From the NCBI RefSeq assembly GCF_036010485.1, contig NZ_CP108568.1, forward strand, positions 992,001 to 1,056,000: a DNA stretch of 64,000 nt. Direction: 5' to 3'. This document shows, one piece after another, positions 35,631-50,625 of this stretch; within the stretch, counting starts at the first letter, position 1; the number at the start of each line of letters is the position of its first letter. Under the pieces are notes generated by a model. It saw nothing but the letters and a program-made list of their open reading frames with translations, searched no databases and was not told where the DNA came from. A program made the position numbers and the translations under genes. Source of the DNA: Streptomyces sp. NBC_01198. Its GTDB lineage: Bacteria > Actinomycetota > Actinomycetes > Streptomycetales > Streptomycetaceae.

Positions 35631-37133
35631 TCATCGGTAGCCGGCCGCGGCGATGTCGGCCTGGACGGCGTTGTCGGTGGCGTCCGAGGGGTAGCCCGCG
35701 ACGATGGCCCCTTCGTAGAAGGTCCCTTGGGACTGGTTGGTGTTGCCGTTGCAGCAGTCGCCGCCGCTGCCGAGGATGATGGCCCCCTGCTTCTTCATGG
35801 GGCTGTAGCCGGGAGGTAGTGAGCCGTCCCAGAGGGTGCTCAGACCTCCCGACTGGGCGTTGGCTCCCTTGATCGCGAATCTGGAGGTGCCGTTGTTCTT
35901 CAGCATGGCGGTGACGTACTTGCTGGTGAAGGCGCGCTGGTTGCTGTTCCAGGACTGGCTGCCGCCGGAGTAGAGCCCGTATTCGAGGTCTGCCTGGACC
36001 CACGGTCCGGAGCCGGAGCAGCCGCCGAACCAGCAGCTGGTGCCGAAGTAGATGGCGTCCATTGCGCCGGCGCCGTCGGCCCTGCGGTCGGTCTCGCTGT
36101 TGCCGTAGTCGAAGCAGCAGCCGCTGTTGACGTGGGTGCCGCTGGTCACCATGTAGGCGCCCTCGGGGGCACTCCCGGTGGGGACGCCGGTCAGGTGGCC
36201 GTCACGCCAGTAGCTGTTGCCGGGCTTGATGTAGAGCGAGTACGCCTTGGAGCCGCCGACGGTGAGCGACTCGGAGGTCGCGCTGGCGGCGGTGTCGGAC
36301 CCACCGACGCCGCCGGGTCCCTGGTAGCCCACGTTGTTGCCGTGGCCGGACTGGTCGTAGACGGTGGTGATCACGCACGAGGTGCCGGCGCAGAAGGAAT
36401 CCTGTGCCGAGGCGTCGGCCTGACCGCCCGCACTGACCACGCCGATGTTGCGGGTCGTGCTGTCGGACGAGCGCCGCACCTGGTAGAGACTGCCGGTGTA
36501 CGACGAGTACAACGCACGCACCGTGCTGTGCGCGGCCACGCACGGCGTACCACCCGCCGCGTAGATGTCGCACGCGCGGGACCCGCCGGTCGGCGGCGGT
36601 GTCGTGGTCGAGGTGCTCCACTTCTGGTTGCCCTGCCCGTTGCACGTCCAGAGGATGACGGCGGTGCCGTTCGCGGTACCGGCGCCGTTGGCGTCCAGGC
36701 ACAGTCCGGACTGGACGCCCGTGATCGAACCGTCCGAGTTGTGCCGCCACTGCTGGTTCGACTGCCCGTTGCAGGTCCAGATGAGTACCGCTGTGCCGGG
36801 GGTGGTCTGCTGGTGTGAGGCGTCCACGCACCGCGTGCCGCCCAGGGTCTGCAACTGCCCCGAGGAGGTGAACTCGAAGGCCTGGCCGGACTGGCTGTTG
36901 CAGTCGTAGATGTCCAGCACCGTGCCCGGCGTGGCGTCGCCGCCCTTCACGTCGAGACAGCGTCCCGACGCCGCGCCCACCAGGGGCGCCGCTGCGGCCT
37001 GCGCGGTATCGGGTGTCATCAGTGCGGCTGTGGCGATCGCGGCGAGCAGCGCCAGGACGGTGGCGACCACGGCGAAGGGGCTGCGCCGTCTGTGCGGGGG
37101 CCAGGCGGAGGGTCGAGCGAGGGAAGGCGACAT
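35631..37133 (-). CDS. secreted CBM13-GH54 alpha-L-arabinofuranosidase (copy 1)
   Basis: This 500-residue secreted enzyme has a signal peptide ending near AQA (residue 46), an N-terminal CBM13 lectin (about 47-172) and a GH54 catalytic domain (about 188-500). The domain starts CDIYAAGGTPCVAAHSTVRA and includes CCFDYGNSETD, where E347 matches the catalytic nucleophile known from the Aspergillus AbfB. It should release arabinofuranose from arabinan and arabinoxylan. GH54 was first known mainly from fungi; here there are four copies. The closest relative in the window is the gene at 45185-46696, with the same module order. AAGGAG precedes the ATG. It lies 34 bases before the SGNH esterase. Confidence 0.92.
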   Translation of the reverse strand: MSPSLARPSAWPPHRRRSPFAVVATVLALLAAIATAALMTPDTAQAAAAPLVGAASGRCLDVKGGDATPGTVLDIYDCNSQSGQAFEFTSSGQLQTLGGTRCVDASHQQTTPGTAVLIWTCNGQSNQQWRHNSDGSITGVQSGLCLDANGAGTANGTAVILWTCNGQGNQKWSTSTTTPPPTGGSRACDIYAAGGTPCVAAHSTVRALYSSYTGSLYQVRRSSDSTTRNIGVVSAGGQADASAQDSFCAGTSCVITTVYDQSGHGNNVGYQGPGGVGGSDTAASATSESLTVGGSKAYSLYIKPGNSYWRDGHLTGVPTGSAPEGAYMVTSGTHVNSGCCFDYGNSETDRRADGAGAMDAIYFGTSCWFGGCSGSGPWVQADLEYGLYSGGSQSWNSNQRAFTSKYVTAMLKNNGTSRFAIKGANAQSGGLSTLWDGSLPPGYSPMKKQGAIILGSGGDCCNGNTNQSQGTFYEGAIVAGYPSDATDNAVQADIAAAGYR

Positions 37134-37166
37134 GGTGCGGCTCCTTGGTGGGGGGAGGGGGATGCG

Positions 37167-37214
37167 GTGGTCACCCGGACGCCGCGAGCGCCGGCGGGGC
37201 GTCCGGGTGACCAC
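37167..37214 (-). terminator. terminator after GH10 xylanase copy 1
   Basis: GTGGTCACCCGGACGCC at 37167-37183 pairs perfectly with 37198-37214, a 17-bp stem with a 14-base loop, 23 bases after the xylanase stop. Confidence 0.9.
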
Positions 37215-37236
37215 GAGGGCACAAGGGCGCAGGGGG

Positions 37237-38727
37237 TCAGCCGAGCGTCCAGTGCTGGTTGGCCTGTCCGTTGCAGGTCCACAGTTCGGCCAGGGCGCCG
37301 TTGGCGGTGGACGCACCGGTGACGTCCAGGCACAGCCCGGACTGGGTGCCGGTCACGGTCCCGTTGGAGTTGACGCTCCACTGCTGGTTCGCACCGCCGT
37401 TGCAGCTCCAGATCTCCACCTTCGTGCCGGGTGAGGTCTGGTTGTTGTAGGCGTCCAGGCACATCTGGCTGCCGCCGGAGTAGACCGCCAGCTGGCCCGA
37501 GGACGTCCGCGTCCAGGCCTGGTTGGCGCCACCGCTGCAGTCCCAGATCTGCACCTGGGTGCCGGCGGTGGTGGACGAGTTCGGCACGTCGAGGCACTTG
37601 CCCGCACCGACCGCGTGCAGGGCACCCGTCGTACCCGTGCCACCGCCGCCGGAGCTGGTCCCGCCCAGCGCGGTGACAGTGGCGGTGTAGGCGGGTTTGG
37701 GCTGGAAGCTGCGGTCGTACATGGTGGCGGCGCCCCAGCCCGGGAAGGTGCCGTCGATCCAGGAGTTGGCGTCGTCCACGCCCCATTGGGAGACGCCGAC
37801 ACAGCGCGACACCGCCAGGCAGTCCTTGACGACGTTGGCGTAGTCGGTGGCCTGCTGCTGCAGACTGGCGCTGGAGGCCGGCAGCTGGATCCGGTCGTCG
37901 AGCTCGGTGACGGCGACATCCAGCCCGAGAGCGGCGAAGCGCTGCATGTTCGCCTGGAAGTCGGACGGGACCTGGCCGACGATGAAGTGGCTCTCGAAGC
38001 CTATGCCGCCCAACGGAACGCCCTGGGAGAGCAGGGACTTGGCCAGGTTGTACAGGGCGTTGCTCTTGGCGTTCTGCCCCTCGATGTTGTAGTCGTTGAT
38101 GTAGAGCTTGGCGTCGGGGTCGGCGGCGTGGGCGGTGCGCAGGGCCTCCGCGAAGTAGCCGGTGCCCATGGCCTTGTAGAAGGCGTCGTTGACGTACGAG
38201 CCGTCGCCGTTGAAGGGTTCGTTGACCACGTCCCAGGCGTAGATGTGGCCCTTGTAGTGGTTGACCTCGGTGGTGATGTGAGCGTCCATGGCGCCCTTGA
38301 CCTGGGCGGCCGGCAGGTTGCTGACCCACGAGGGCAGTTGGGCGTGCCAGACCAGGTTGTGGCCGCGGACCCGCATGTTGTGGGAGGTGGCGTAGGACAG
38401 GATCTGGTCGCCGGGTCCGAAGTTGTACTGGCCGTTGCCGGGCTCTGTGGTGTCCCATTTCATCTCGTTGCCGGGTGTGACCATGTCGAACTGCGCGTTG
38501 GAGATGTTCATCTCGTTGCCGTTGCCCAGGTCGGACACGGTCAGGGCGGTGCCGAAGTAGCGGCCCTGCGCTTCGGCGAGTCCGCGCAGGGAGGTGGCGG
38601 CCTGCGCGGGTCCCGCGGAGAGAGCCAGCAGGGACGCGCCGGCCAGCGCGACAGACACGCCCGCGGCCAGGGCGCGCGGCAGGCGCCGCCGGTGCGGCGG
38701 CCCAGTGGTGACGTTGTGGGGGGACAT
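37237..38727 (-). CDS. secreted GH10 endo-1,4-beta-xylanase with CBM13
   Basis: This 496-residue secreted xylanase cuts the xylan backbone. A signal peptide ends at AQA (residue 43). The GH10 barrel (about 46-350) has the acid/base E170 in WDVVNEPF and the nucleophile E275 in VTELDDRI, along with MKWDTTEP and HNLVWHAQLP. After a Gly/Ser linker, residues 368-496 form a CBM13 with three repeats. This CBM13 is nearly identical, also in DNA, to those of the genes at 43407 and 47051. The ATG at 38727 follows AGGAG. Confidence 0.95.
   Translation of the reverse strand: MSPHNVTTGPPHRRRLPRALAAGVSVALAGASLLALSAGPAQAATSLRGLAEAQGRYFGTALTVSDLGNGNEMNISNAQFDMVTPGNEMKWDTTEPGNGQYNFGPGDQILSYATSHNMRVRGHNLVWHAQLPSWVSNLPAAQVKGAMDAHITTEVNHYKGHIYAWDVVNEPFNGDGSYVNDAFYKAMGTGYFAEALRTAHAADPDAKLYINDYNIEGQNAKSNALYNLAKSLLSQGVPLGGIGFESHFIVGQVPSDFQANMQRFAALGLDVAVTELDDRIQLPASSASLQQQATDYANVVKDCLAVSRCVGVSQWGVDDANSWIDGTFPGWGAATMYDRSFQPKPAYTATVTALGGTSSGGGGTGTTGALHAVGAGKCLDVPNSSTTAGTQVQIWDCSGGANQAWTRTSSGQLAVYSGGSQMCLDAYNNQTSPGTKVEIWSCNGGANQQWSVNSNGTVTGTQSGLCLDVTGASTANGALAELWTCNGQANQHWTLG
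37240..37626. repeat. CBM13 cassette copy A
   Basis: This 387-bp segment encodes 129 residues starting GALHAVGAGKCLDVPNSSTT. It is nearly identical at DNA level to 43410-43796 and 47054-47440, in the same orientation. The preceding linker (Gly-Thr-Thr) is shared too. Confidence 0.9.
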
Positions 38728-38750
38728 GGGGACTCCTGCGTTCGGTGTGT

Positions 38751-38777
38751 CGGTGCGGTGCCGGTGGCACCGCACCG
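38751..38777 (-). terminator. terminator after GH29 gene
   Basis: CGGTGCGGTGCC at 38751-38762 pairs perfectly with 38766-38777 around a 3-base loop, 7 bases beyond the GH29 stop codon and immediately before the GH10 ribosome binding region. Confidence 0.85.
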
Positions 38778-38783
38778 GTGCGG

Positions 38784-40766
38784 TCATATGCCGGTGATCG
38801 TCCATTCGTTGTTGGTGTTCGAGTTCGGTGCCCACATCACCGCGGTGGAGCCGGCGGTGGTGCTGCCGCTGCCGTCGAGGGCGGTGCCGGTGCCGCGGTT
38901 GATGATCTGGTAACGGTTGCTTCCGACGTTCGTCAGCGACCACTGCTGGTTGTTGCCGCCGTTCCAGGCGGACTGCCGGGCGGGCGCACCGTTGGCGGTG
39001 TTGCCCCAGCTGTCGGCGGCCATGCCGTTGGTGCGGTTCATGATGCGGTAGTAGCCGCCGCCGAGGTCGACGAGCTGCCACTGCAGGTTCGTGCTTCCGT
39101 CGTAGTTCCACTGCTTGAGGTTGGAACCGGAGGCGACACTGCCGCCGCCGTCGAGCACCAGTCCGCTGGTGACGTTGGCGATCTTCACCCAGCTCGTGGT
39201 GCCGCCCGATGAGCCCAGGGAGGGGATCTGGCCGGAGAAGGTGAGCTTGACGGTGTAGGCCAGCGCGGTGAAGGGCGCGCTGGATCCGGGCATCGCCAGG
39301 TGCAGCCCTGAACCGTCCTGCGTGGGGGCCGGAAGGTTGACGTAGCTTCCCGTGGCGTTGTTGAGCAGTTGGGCGCTCTTCAGGGTGGTGGCGTTGAACT
39401 GGTTCGAGTTCAGTGTCGTGATGGTCATGGTGCTGCCCTGCCAGCCCAGTGCGGTGGCGTAGAGGACGGTGTTGTCCTGGCTGCGGGTGAACCGGACGTC
39501 CTTCGCCGTACCGGCCTTGGGGCCGCTGAACGATCCGCCGCCCATCGCCGTCGGCCCCTCGCCATAGCTGGTCCACGCGCGGGTGTTGTAGACCGCCTCG
39601 CCGAAACGGCCGAGCCAGTCGCCCATGGAGCGCAGGATCGACTGCTGGCCTGACGGGATGGTGCCGTCGGCCATGGGGGCGATGTTGAGCAGCATGGTGC
39701 CGCCCTTGGCGGCCCGGTCGATCAGCGCGTGCAGCAGTGCCTGCGCGGTGTAGTAGCCGATGCCCACCGTGTAGCACCAGCTGGAGGAGGAGATGCTGTC
39801 GTCGGTCAGCCAGTACGGCGCGAGCAGGCCCGCGGGGCCGCCCCGCTCGAAGTCGAAGACCTCGCCCTTGTTGTCGAAGCCGTCCTTGTAGGTGGCGACG
39901 ACGTCCTTGTTCCACCCGACGGCCTGGTTGTAGTAGTAGGCCAGGAACTGGAGCCGGGTGGACTCCTGCACCAGGCCCAGGTCGAAGTCCTGCCAGATCA
40001 GGTCCGGCTGGTAGCCGTTGATCACCTCGACCAGCTTGTTGTACCAGAGCTGGTTCTCCGCGGACGCGCCCTGCTGCCCGTAGAGGATACGCAGCGTCGC
40101 GTCCGACTGGTACGGCACGTGGTCGTAGTAGCCGTTGAAGTGGTAGGCGTGGTGCAGCGACGCCATGAACTTCAGCCCCTGCCCGCGAATGGCCTGCGCG
40201 TGCTGGCCCACCAGGTCGAGCTTCGGGCCGTGCCTGACCGAGTTCCACGGGTTGGACTGGCTGTTCCACATGGAGAAGCCGTCGTGGTGCTCCGCGACCG
40301 GCCCGGCGAACTTCGCCCCTGCGGCCTTGAACAGCTGCGCCCACGCGTTCGGGTCGAAACTGCCCCCCTGCGAGGCCAGTTTGGGGGCGAACTGCACGAG
40401 GTTGCCCGCCTTGTCACGGGCACCGTCGATGAAGTTGTTGTACGGCCACGCCGAGGGATCGCCGTAGGTGGCGATGTGGTGCTGGTTCTCGGCGGAACCG
40501 CCGATGTACATGTTGCGCGGATACCACTCGTTGCCGAACGCCGGGACGCTGAAGACGCCCCAGTGGTAGTAGATCCCGAACTTCGCGTCCTGGAACCAGG
40601 CCGGCGCCGGGGGGTGCTGGTCGACTGACGACCAGCTCGCGGTGTAGCTGCCCGGCCCGTCGGTGGCGCCGGCTTCGGGGGCGAAGCGCAGCAGCCCCGC
40701 GGCCGCGGCCGCTCCGGCGGCCGTGAGCAGGCTCCGCCGGCTCGGCTGGAAGGGTGAGGAGGACAT
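38784..40766 (-). CDS. secreted GH29 alpha-L-fucosidase with ricin-type lectin domain
   Basis: This 660-residue enzyme has a Tat-like signal (SRRSLLTAAGAAAAAGLL) and a GH29 catalytic domain. Family segments are PAWFQDAKFGIYYHWGVFSV, GPVAEHHDGFSMWNS, LKFMASLHHAYHFNGYYD and QPDLIWQDFDLG, which holds the likely nucleophile aspartate. The last 140 residues are three ricin-B repeats ending NNEWTITGI. It should remove alpha-L-fucose from xyloglucan, arabinogalactan or glycoprotein side chains. The two-arginine signal suggests export after folding. GTGAGGAGG precedes the ATG at 40766. Confidence 0.9.
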   Translation of the reverse strand: MSSSPFQPSRRSLLTAAGAAAAAGLLRFAPEAGATDGPGSYTASWSSVDQHPPAPAWFQDAKFGIYYHWGVFSVPAFGNEWYPRNMYIGGSAENQHHIATYGDPSAWPYNNFIDGARDKAGNLVQFAPKLASQGGSFDPNAWAQLFKAAGAKFAGPVAEHHDGFSMWNSQSNPWNSVRHGPKLDLVGQHAQAIRGQGLKFMASLHHAYHFNGYYDHVPYQSDATLRILYGQQGASAENQLWYNKLVEVINGYQPDLIWQDFDLGLVQESTRLQFLAYYYNQAVGWNKDVVATYKDGFDNKGEVFDFERGGPAGLLAPYWLTDDSISSSSWCYTVGIGYYTAQALLHALIDRAAKGGTMLLNIAPMADGTIPSGQQSILRSMGDWLGRFGEAVYNTRAWTSYGEGPTAMGGGSFSGPKAGTAKDVRFTRSQDNTVLYATALGWQGSTMTITTLNSNQFNATTLKSAQLLNNATGSYVNLPAPTQDGSGLHLAMPGSSAPFTALAYTVKLTFSGQIPSLGSSGGTTSWVKIANVTSGLVLDGGGSVASGSNLKQWNYDGSTNLQWQLVDLGGGYYRIMNRTNGMAADSWGNTANGAPARQSAWNGGNNQQWSLTNVGSNRYQIINRGTGTALDGSGSTTAGSTAVMWAPNSNTNNEWTITGI

Positions 40767-40849
40767 GGGGGGCCTTTCAGCAGGTCGATGGGGGGGAGGG
40801 GCCGGGACCCCGCGTGCTGCGAGGCCCCGGCCGGCCGGGAAGTGGCGGA

Positions 40850-45062
<4,213 letters not shown>

Positions 45063-45121
45063 GATTCTTCGACTCCTGAGCCGGGTTGTGGGAGGACGTG
45101 GGATGAGGGGGCAGGGGGGCC

Positions 45122-45157
45122 GTGGTGGTCCTCCGGGACGTCCCGGAGGACCACCAC
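45122..45157 (-). terminator. terminator after GH54 copy 2
   Basis: GTGGTGGTCCTCCGGGA at 45122-45138 pairs perfectly with 45141-45157, forming a nearly loopless 36-bp palindrome 28 bases after the GH54 stop. A pyrimidine-rich CCTACCCCACC stretch flanks it. Confidence 0.9.
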
Positions 45158-45184
45158 CTACCCCACCCCCCACGGGTGAGGTGG

Positions 45185-46696
45185 TCAGCGGTAGCCGGCT
45201 GCGGCGACGTTGGCCTGGACCGCGTTGTCGACGGCATCGGACGGATAGCCCGAGACGACGGCTCCTTCGTAGAAGGTGCCCGCGCTGAGGTTGGCGCCTC
45301 CGCCGGGCTTGCAGCAGTCGCCACCGCTGCCCAGGACGATCGCCCCTTGCTTCTTCATGGGGCTGTATCCGGACGGCAGGGCCCCGTCCCACAGCGTGGT
45401 GAGACCGCCTGACTGGGCGTTCGCACCCTTGAGCGCGAATCGTGACGTGCCGTTGTTCTTCAGCATCGCGGTGACGAACTTGCTGGTGAAGGCGCGCTGG
45501 TTGGCGTTCCAGGACTGGCTGCCGCCGGGGTAGAGGCCCCATTCGAGATCCGCCTGCACCCACGGGCCGCTGCCCGAGCACCCACCGAACCAGCACTGCT
45601 TGCCGAAGTTGATCGCGTCCATCGCACCGGCCGCGTCGGCCTTCCTGGTCGTCTCGCTGTTGCCGTAGTCGAAGCAGCAACCGCTGTTGACGTGCGTACC
45701 GCTGGTCACCATGTACGTGCTCTCGGGTGCGCTGCCGGTCGGCACACCTGTCAGGTGGCCGTCTCTCCAGTAGCTGTTACCGGGGTTGACGTACAGCGAG
45801 TAGGCCTTGGCGCCGCCCACCGACAGCGACTCGGTGGTCGCGTTGGCAGGACTGCTCTGACTCGATCCCGGCACCTGGGCGGATCCCTGGTACCAGAGGT
45901 CGTTGCCGTGCCCGGACTGGTCGTAGACGGCCGTGATGACACACGAGGTCCCCGTGCAGAAGGAGTCCTGGGCCGCGGCGTTGGCGTAGCCGCCGGCGGC
46001 CAGTACGCCGATGTCCCTGGTCGCACCGTCGGAGGAACGCCGGACCTGGTAGAGCCGGCCGGTGTAGGAGCCGTACAGCGCGCGGGTGGTGCTGTGCGCG
46101 GCGACGCACGGCGTGCCGCCGGAGCCGTAGATGTCGCACGGGCCCGACCCGCCGCTGGGCGGCGGAGTCGCCGAGCTGCTCCACTTCTGGTTGCTCTGGC
46201 CGTTGCACGTCCACAGGATGACCGCGGTGCCGTTGGCCGTGCCGGCCCCGTTGGCGTCCAGGCACAGGCCCGACTGGACACCGGTGATCGACCCGTTGGC
46301 GTTGAGCGTCCACTTCTGGTTGGCGCCGCCGTTGCAGGACCAGATGATCGCCGGAGTGCCGGTCGACGTCTGGTTGTTCGAGGCGTCCACGCAGCGGCTG
46401 CCGTTCATCGTCCGCAGCTCTCCTGCCGAGGAGAGCTCGAAGGCCTGGTTCGCCTGGCCGTTGCAGTCCCAGATCTGCAGCGCGGTCCCCGGGGTGTCGA
46501 CGCCGCCGGCGACATCGAGGCAGCGCCCCGACGCAGCACCGACCAGGGGCGCGGCCGCTGCCGACGCGGGCACCGACCAGGTCAGCGCCGTCGCCAGCAT
46601 CGTGGCCAGCAGCGCCATCACGGCCATCACGGCAGGCGCGGGCGAACGGCGTCTGCGAAGGGCAGGACTTCGGTACGAAACGGATGAAGACTGCAT
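45185..46696 (-). CDS. secreted CBM13-GH54 alpha-L-arabinofuranosidase (copy 2)
   Basis: This 503-residue enzyme is the sister of the gene at 35631-37133, with the same order: signal peptide (to about 46), CBM13 (47-173), linker, and GH54 (187-503). The nucleophile motif is CCFDYGNSETT with E348. Differences cluster in the loop after TAVYDQSGHGND and in the C-terminal GGDCCKPGGGANLSAG segment, so substrate preference may differ from copy 1. An operator of the shared type sits 38-51 bases upstream of the ATG at 46696, the most direct case of predicted arabinose control among the GH54 genes. A strong terminator follows. Confidence 0.92.
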   Translation of the reverse strand: MQSSSVSYRSPALRRRRSPAPAVMAVMALLATMLATALTWSVPASAAAAPLVGAASGRCLDVAGGVDTPGTALQIWDCNGQANQAFELSSAGELRTMNGSRCVDASNNQTSTGTPAIIWSCNGGANQKWTLNANGSITGVQSGLCLDANGAGTANGTAVILWTCNGQSNQKWSSSATPPPSGGSGPCDIYGSGGTPCVAAHSTTRALYGSYTGRLYQVRRSSDGATRDIGVLAAGGYANAAAQDSFCTGTSCVITAVYDQSGHGNDLWYQGSAQVPGSSQSSPANATTESLSVGGAKAYSLYVNPGNSYWRDGHLTGVPTGSAPESTYMVTSGTHVNSGCCFDYGNSETTRKADAAGAMDAINFGKQCWFGGCSGSGPWVQADLEWGLYPGGSQSWNANQRAFTSKFVTAMLKNNGTSRFALKGANAQSGGLTTLWDGALPSGYSPMKKQGAIVLGSGGDCCKPGGGANLSAGTFYEGAVVSGYPSDAVDNAVQANVAAAGYR

Positions 46697-46733
46697 TGTC
46701 TGTCCTTGGCGATGTGGGGGGAAGAGCCCGCTT

Positions 46734-46747
46734 TGTTAGCGCTAACC
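46734..46747 (-). promoter_or_regulatory. arabinose-type operator before GH54 copy 2
   Basis: TGTTAGCGCTAACC differs from the perfect palindrome at one end base. It lies 38 bases before the ATG at 46696, overlapping the expected transcription start region, a classical repressor position. Confidence 0.8.
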
Positions 46748-46999
46748 CCAAGGCTCCTCGACGCGAGCGGGCCGCGAGCCACAACAGCGAGGCATGGGAT
46801 GAATTTATAGGTTGAGGCCTGGTCGATGTCCAGACCCGTGCGCGGCCTATCTCAACAGTCGCCGACTACCAGCGGCTTTCTCTTTGAGGCCGCAGGCAGA
46901 GCGTCGACTGCCGCCGTCGGGATGAGAAGAGATGGGATTGATCACCCCGGTGAGCGCGTCTCACTGTCCCACCGGTCGGCCGCTGTGGGAGAGCGGCTC

Positions 47000-47032
47000 C
47001 ACCCGTGGCCGGCGGTGAGCCGGCCACGGGTG
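47000..47032 (-). terminator. terminator after GH54 copy 3
   Basis: CACCCGTGGCCGGC at 47000-47013 pairs perfectly with 47019-47032 around a 5-base loop, 18 bases beyond the stop codon. Confidence 0.88.
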
Positions 47033-47050
47033 TCAGCCGTTCAGTTCAGC

Positions 47051-48532
47051 TCAGCTGAGGTTCCATTGCTGGTTGGACTGCCCGTTGCAGGTCCACAGTT
47101 CGGCCAGGGCGCCGTTGGCGGTGGACGCACCGGTCACGTCCAGGCACAGCCCGGACTGGGTGCCGGTGACGGTGCCGTTGGAGTTGACGCTCCACTGCTG
47201 GTTCGCACCGCCGTTGCAGCTCCAGATCTCCACCTTCGTGCCTGGCGTCGTCTGGTTGTTGTAGGCGTCCAGGCACATCTGGCTGCCGCCGGAGTAGACC
47301 GCCAGCTGACCCGAGGACGTCCGCGTCCAGGCCTGGTTGGCGCCACCGCTGCAGTCCCAGATCTGCACCTGGGTGCCGGCCGTGGTCGACGAGTTCGGCA
47401 CGTCGAGGCACTTGCCCGCACCCACCGCGTGCAGGGCACCCGTCGTACCCGTGCCACCACCACCTGATCCGTAGGCGACGGAGTTGATGTTGGTCTGCAC
47501 CGCGTTCTCGGTGGCGTCCGACGGGTAGCCGGAGGTCATGACGCCTTCGTAGAAGGTGCCCTGGGCCCCCTTGCTGTTGTCGCCGCCGGTCCCGAGGATG
47601 ATCGCGCCCTGCTTCCTCATGGGGTTGTAGCCCGAGACATTGGGGCGTGCCCCGTTGTAGAAGGTGGACAGGCCGCCGGACTGGGCGTTGCCGCCACGGA
47701 TCGCCCAGTGGTTGGGCTCACCCTTGATGATGGCGGTGGTGTAGCGGTAGTTGACGGTCGGGTCACCGGAGTTGAGGTGCTGGTTGACGCCGGAGAACAG
47801 TCCGTTCTCCAGGTCGGCCATGATCCACGGACCGTTGCCCGAACCGTAGCCCCAGACCTTGATGTTGCCGAAGTAGATGGCCTCCATGGTGCCGTTGCCG
47901 TCGTCGTTGCTGTCGGTCTCGGCGTTGCCGTAGTCGAAGCAGCAGCCGCCGTTGTAGTGGGTGCCGTCGAAGATGGCGTACATACCCTCGGCTGCGTCAC
48001 CGGTGGCGATGCCGTTCGTGTGGTTGTTGCGGTAGCCGGTACCGGGGGCGACGAAGACGCCATAGGCCTTGTGGCCGCCTACCGTGGTCGGCGCGGCGGT
48101 CGCGTTGGCCAGGTTGTCGGGGCCGCCGGCGGCACCGCCCGCGGGTGCCTGGGTGAGGTTGTTGTTACGCCCCGACTGGTCGTAGATCACGGTGATCACG
48201 CACGAGGTCCCGGAGCAGAACGAGTCCTGCGAGGCCGCGTCGGCGTACCCACCCGCACTCAGGACCCCGATGTTGCGGGTGGTGTTGTCCGAGGAGCGCC
48301 GCACCTGGTAGAGCGACCCGCTGTACGACGAGTACAGCGCCCGCGTCGTGCTGTGTGCCGCCACGCACGGCGTACCACCCGAAGCGTAGATGTCACACGG
48401 CAGCGAACCGGCTGCCTGCGAGGTGTGGGTACCGCCGACCAGGACGCCGGCCGCGAGCGCGACGGACGCACCCGCCGTCAGCATCCACCGCCTTATCCGG
48501 CGAAACCGTTGAGCAAGTGCCGATGATGACAT
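47051..48532 (-). CDS. secreted GH54-CBM13 alpha-L-arabinofuranosidase (copy 3)
   Basis: This 493-residue enzyme has the modules in reverse order to copies 1 and 2: signal peptide (to about 41), GH54 (46-355) and a C-terminal CBM13 (365-493). The nucleophile is E205 in CCFDYGNAETDS. Its catalytic domain is closest to the gene at 52060-53664 (both have KVWGYGSGNGPWIMADLENG). Its CBM13 is nearly identical to those of the GH10 and GH27 genes, a sign of module swapping. The second ATG (48532) sits 6 bases after AAGGAGG and is the better start; the ATG at 48538 abuts the binding site. Confidence 0.92.
   Translation of the reverse strand: MSSSALAQRFRRIRRWMLTAGASVALAAGVLVGGTHTSQAAGSLPCDIYASGGTPCVAAHSTTRALYSSYSGSLYQVRRSSDNTTRNIGVLSAGGYADAASQDSFCSGTSCVITVIYDQSGRNNNLTQAPAGGAAGGPDNLANATAAPTTVGGHKAYGVFVAPGTGYRNNHTNGIATGDAAEGMYAIFDGTHYNGGCCFDYGNAETDSNDDGNGTMEAIYFGNIKVWGYGSGNGPWIMADLENGLFSGVNQHLNSGDPTVNYRYTTAIIKGEPNHWAIRGGNAQSGGLSTFYNGARPNVSGYNPMRKQGAIILGTGGDNSKGAQGTFYEGVMTSGYPSDATENAVQTNINSVAYGSGGGGTGTTGALHAVGAGKCLDVPNSSTTAGTQVQIWDCSGGANQAWTRTSSGQLAVYSGGSQMCLDAYNNQTTPGTKVEIWSCNGGANQQWSVNSNGTVTGTQSGLCLDVTGASTANGALAELWTCNGQSNQQWNLS
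47054..47440. repeat. CBM13 cassette copy C
   Basis: This 387-bp segment is nearly identical to 37240-37626 and 43410-43796. With its linker it ends at a Gly-rich junction to the GH54 domain, where the fusion must have occurred. Confidence 0.9.
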
Positions 48533-48688
48533 CAGCATCCTCCTTGTGTATGGGGGAACGCCGTCGCAGCCGGCAATCACGGCCGTTCGAGTGGCAGGGC
48601 CGCTTCATGCGAAACCCGACAGCGCGGGAAAAAGGCGCACGGGAGCCAGGAAGTCGGGCCGCCGTACGTGGTGTGGTGTGCTCCGCGC

Positions 48689-48739
48689 GCGGTGCCGCCC
48701 GTTGTGAATGCCGGGGAGAGCAGGAACGGGCGGCACCGC
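48689..48739 (-). terminator. terminator after GH10 xylanase copy 2
   Basis: GCGGTGCCGCCCGTT at 48689-48703 pairs perfectly with 48725-48739, a 15-bp stem with a 21-base loop, 37 bases beyond the xylanase stop. Confidence 0.8.
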
Positions 48740-48775
48740 AGTGAGCGCGACGCCGTGTCGACGCTCACATGTGTG

Positions 48776-50314
<1,539 letters not shown>

Positions 50315-50377
50315 CTACGGCCACCTCACCAGCTCTGCTGGGCGCGGACCGGCCCCTGTCGCTACCAGGGGACCTGC

Positions 50378-50391
50378 GAGTTAGCGCTAAC
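50378..50391 (-). promoter_or_regulatory. arabinose-type operator upstream of GH10-CBM2
   Basis: AGTTAGCGCTAACA contains the perfect 12-bp core GTTAGCGCTAAC. It lies 118 bases before the xylanase ATG. Confidence 0.75.
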
Positions 50392-50556
50392 ACGCCAGGG
50401 GGGCGGACGAGCGGTCGGTCTACGGAAGCGCACGGACAGGAGCCGAGGCCCGCCGCCCTTCCGTGCGGAGGAAGGGCTCACGAGCCTCAGCGCGTCGATT
50501 GACGCAGCGTCAGGCTGGTCACTGCCGACGACCCGAAGGAGACTTGCCTGCGGCTT

Positions 50557-50570
50557 AGTGAGCGTTAACA
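50557..50570. promoter_or_regulatory. degenerate arabinose-type operator
   Basis: AGTGAGCGTTAACA matches the shared site at 11 of 14 positions and lies 166 bases from the first copy, between the xylanase and LacI promoters. Paired sites of this kind are common for looping repressors. Confidence 0.5.
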
Positions 50571-50625
50571 TTCATCTCGCCCCATTCGCTGGTGCGATGC
50601 CACCGTGGGAGGGCGCGCGACCGCA

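Larger units (their letters stand above)
46697..47050. other. intergenic region with GH54 copy 2 promoter and a terminator
   Basis: These 354 bases hold the operator at 46734-46747 next to the GH54 copy 2 start, a relatively AT-rich stretch near 46800-46815 (GAATTTATAGG), and the terminator of GH54 copy 3 at 47000-47032. No coding frame is convincing. Confidence 0.5.

Noticed and set aside
37237..40344. Open frame on the minus strand suggesting a 1035-residue fusion that ends in the GH10 xylanase
   Set aside because: The part upstream of 38727 is arginine-rich shadow of the GH29 gene; the xylanase has its own signal peptide, ATG and ribosome binding site.
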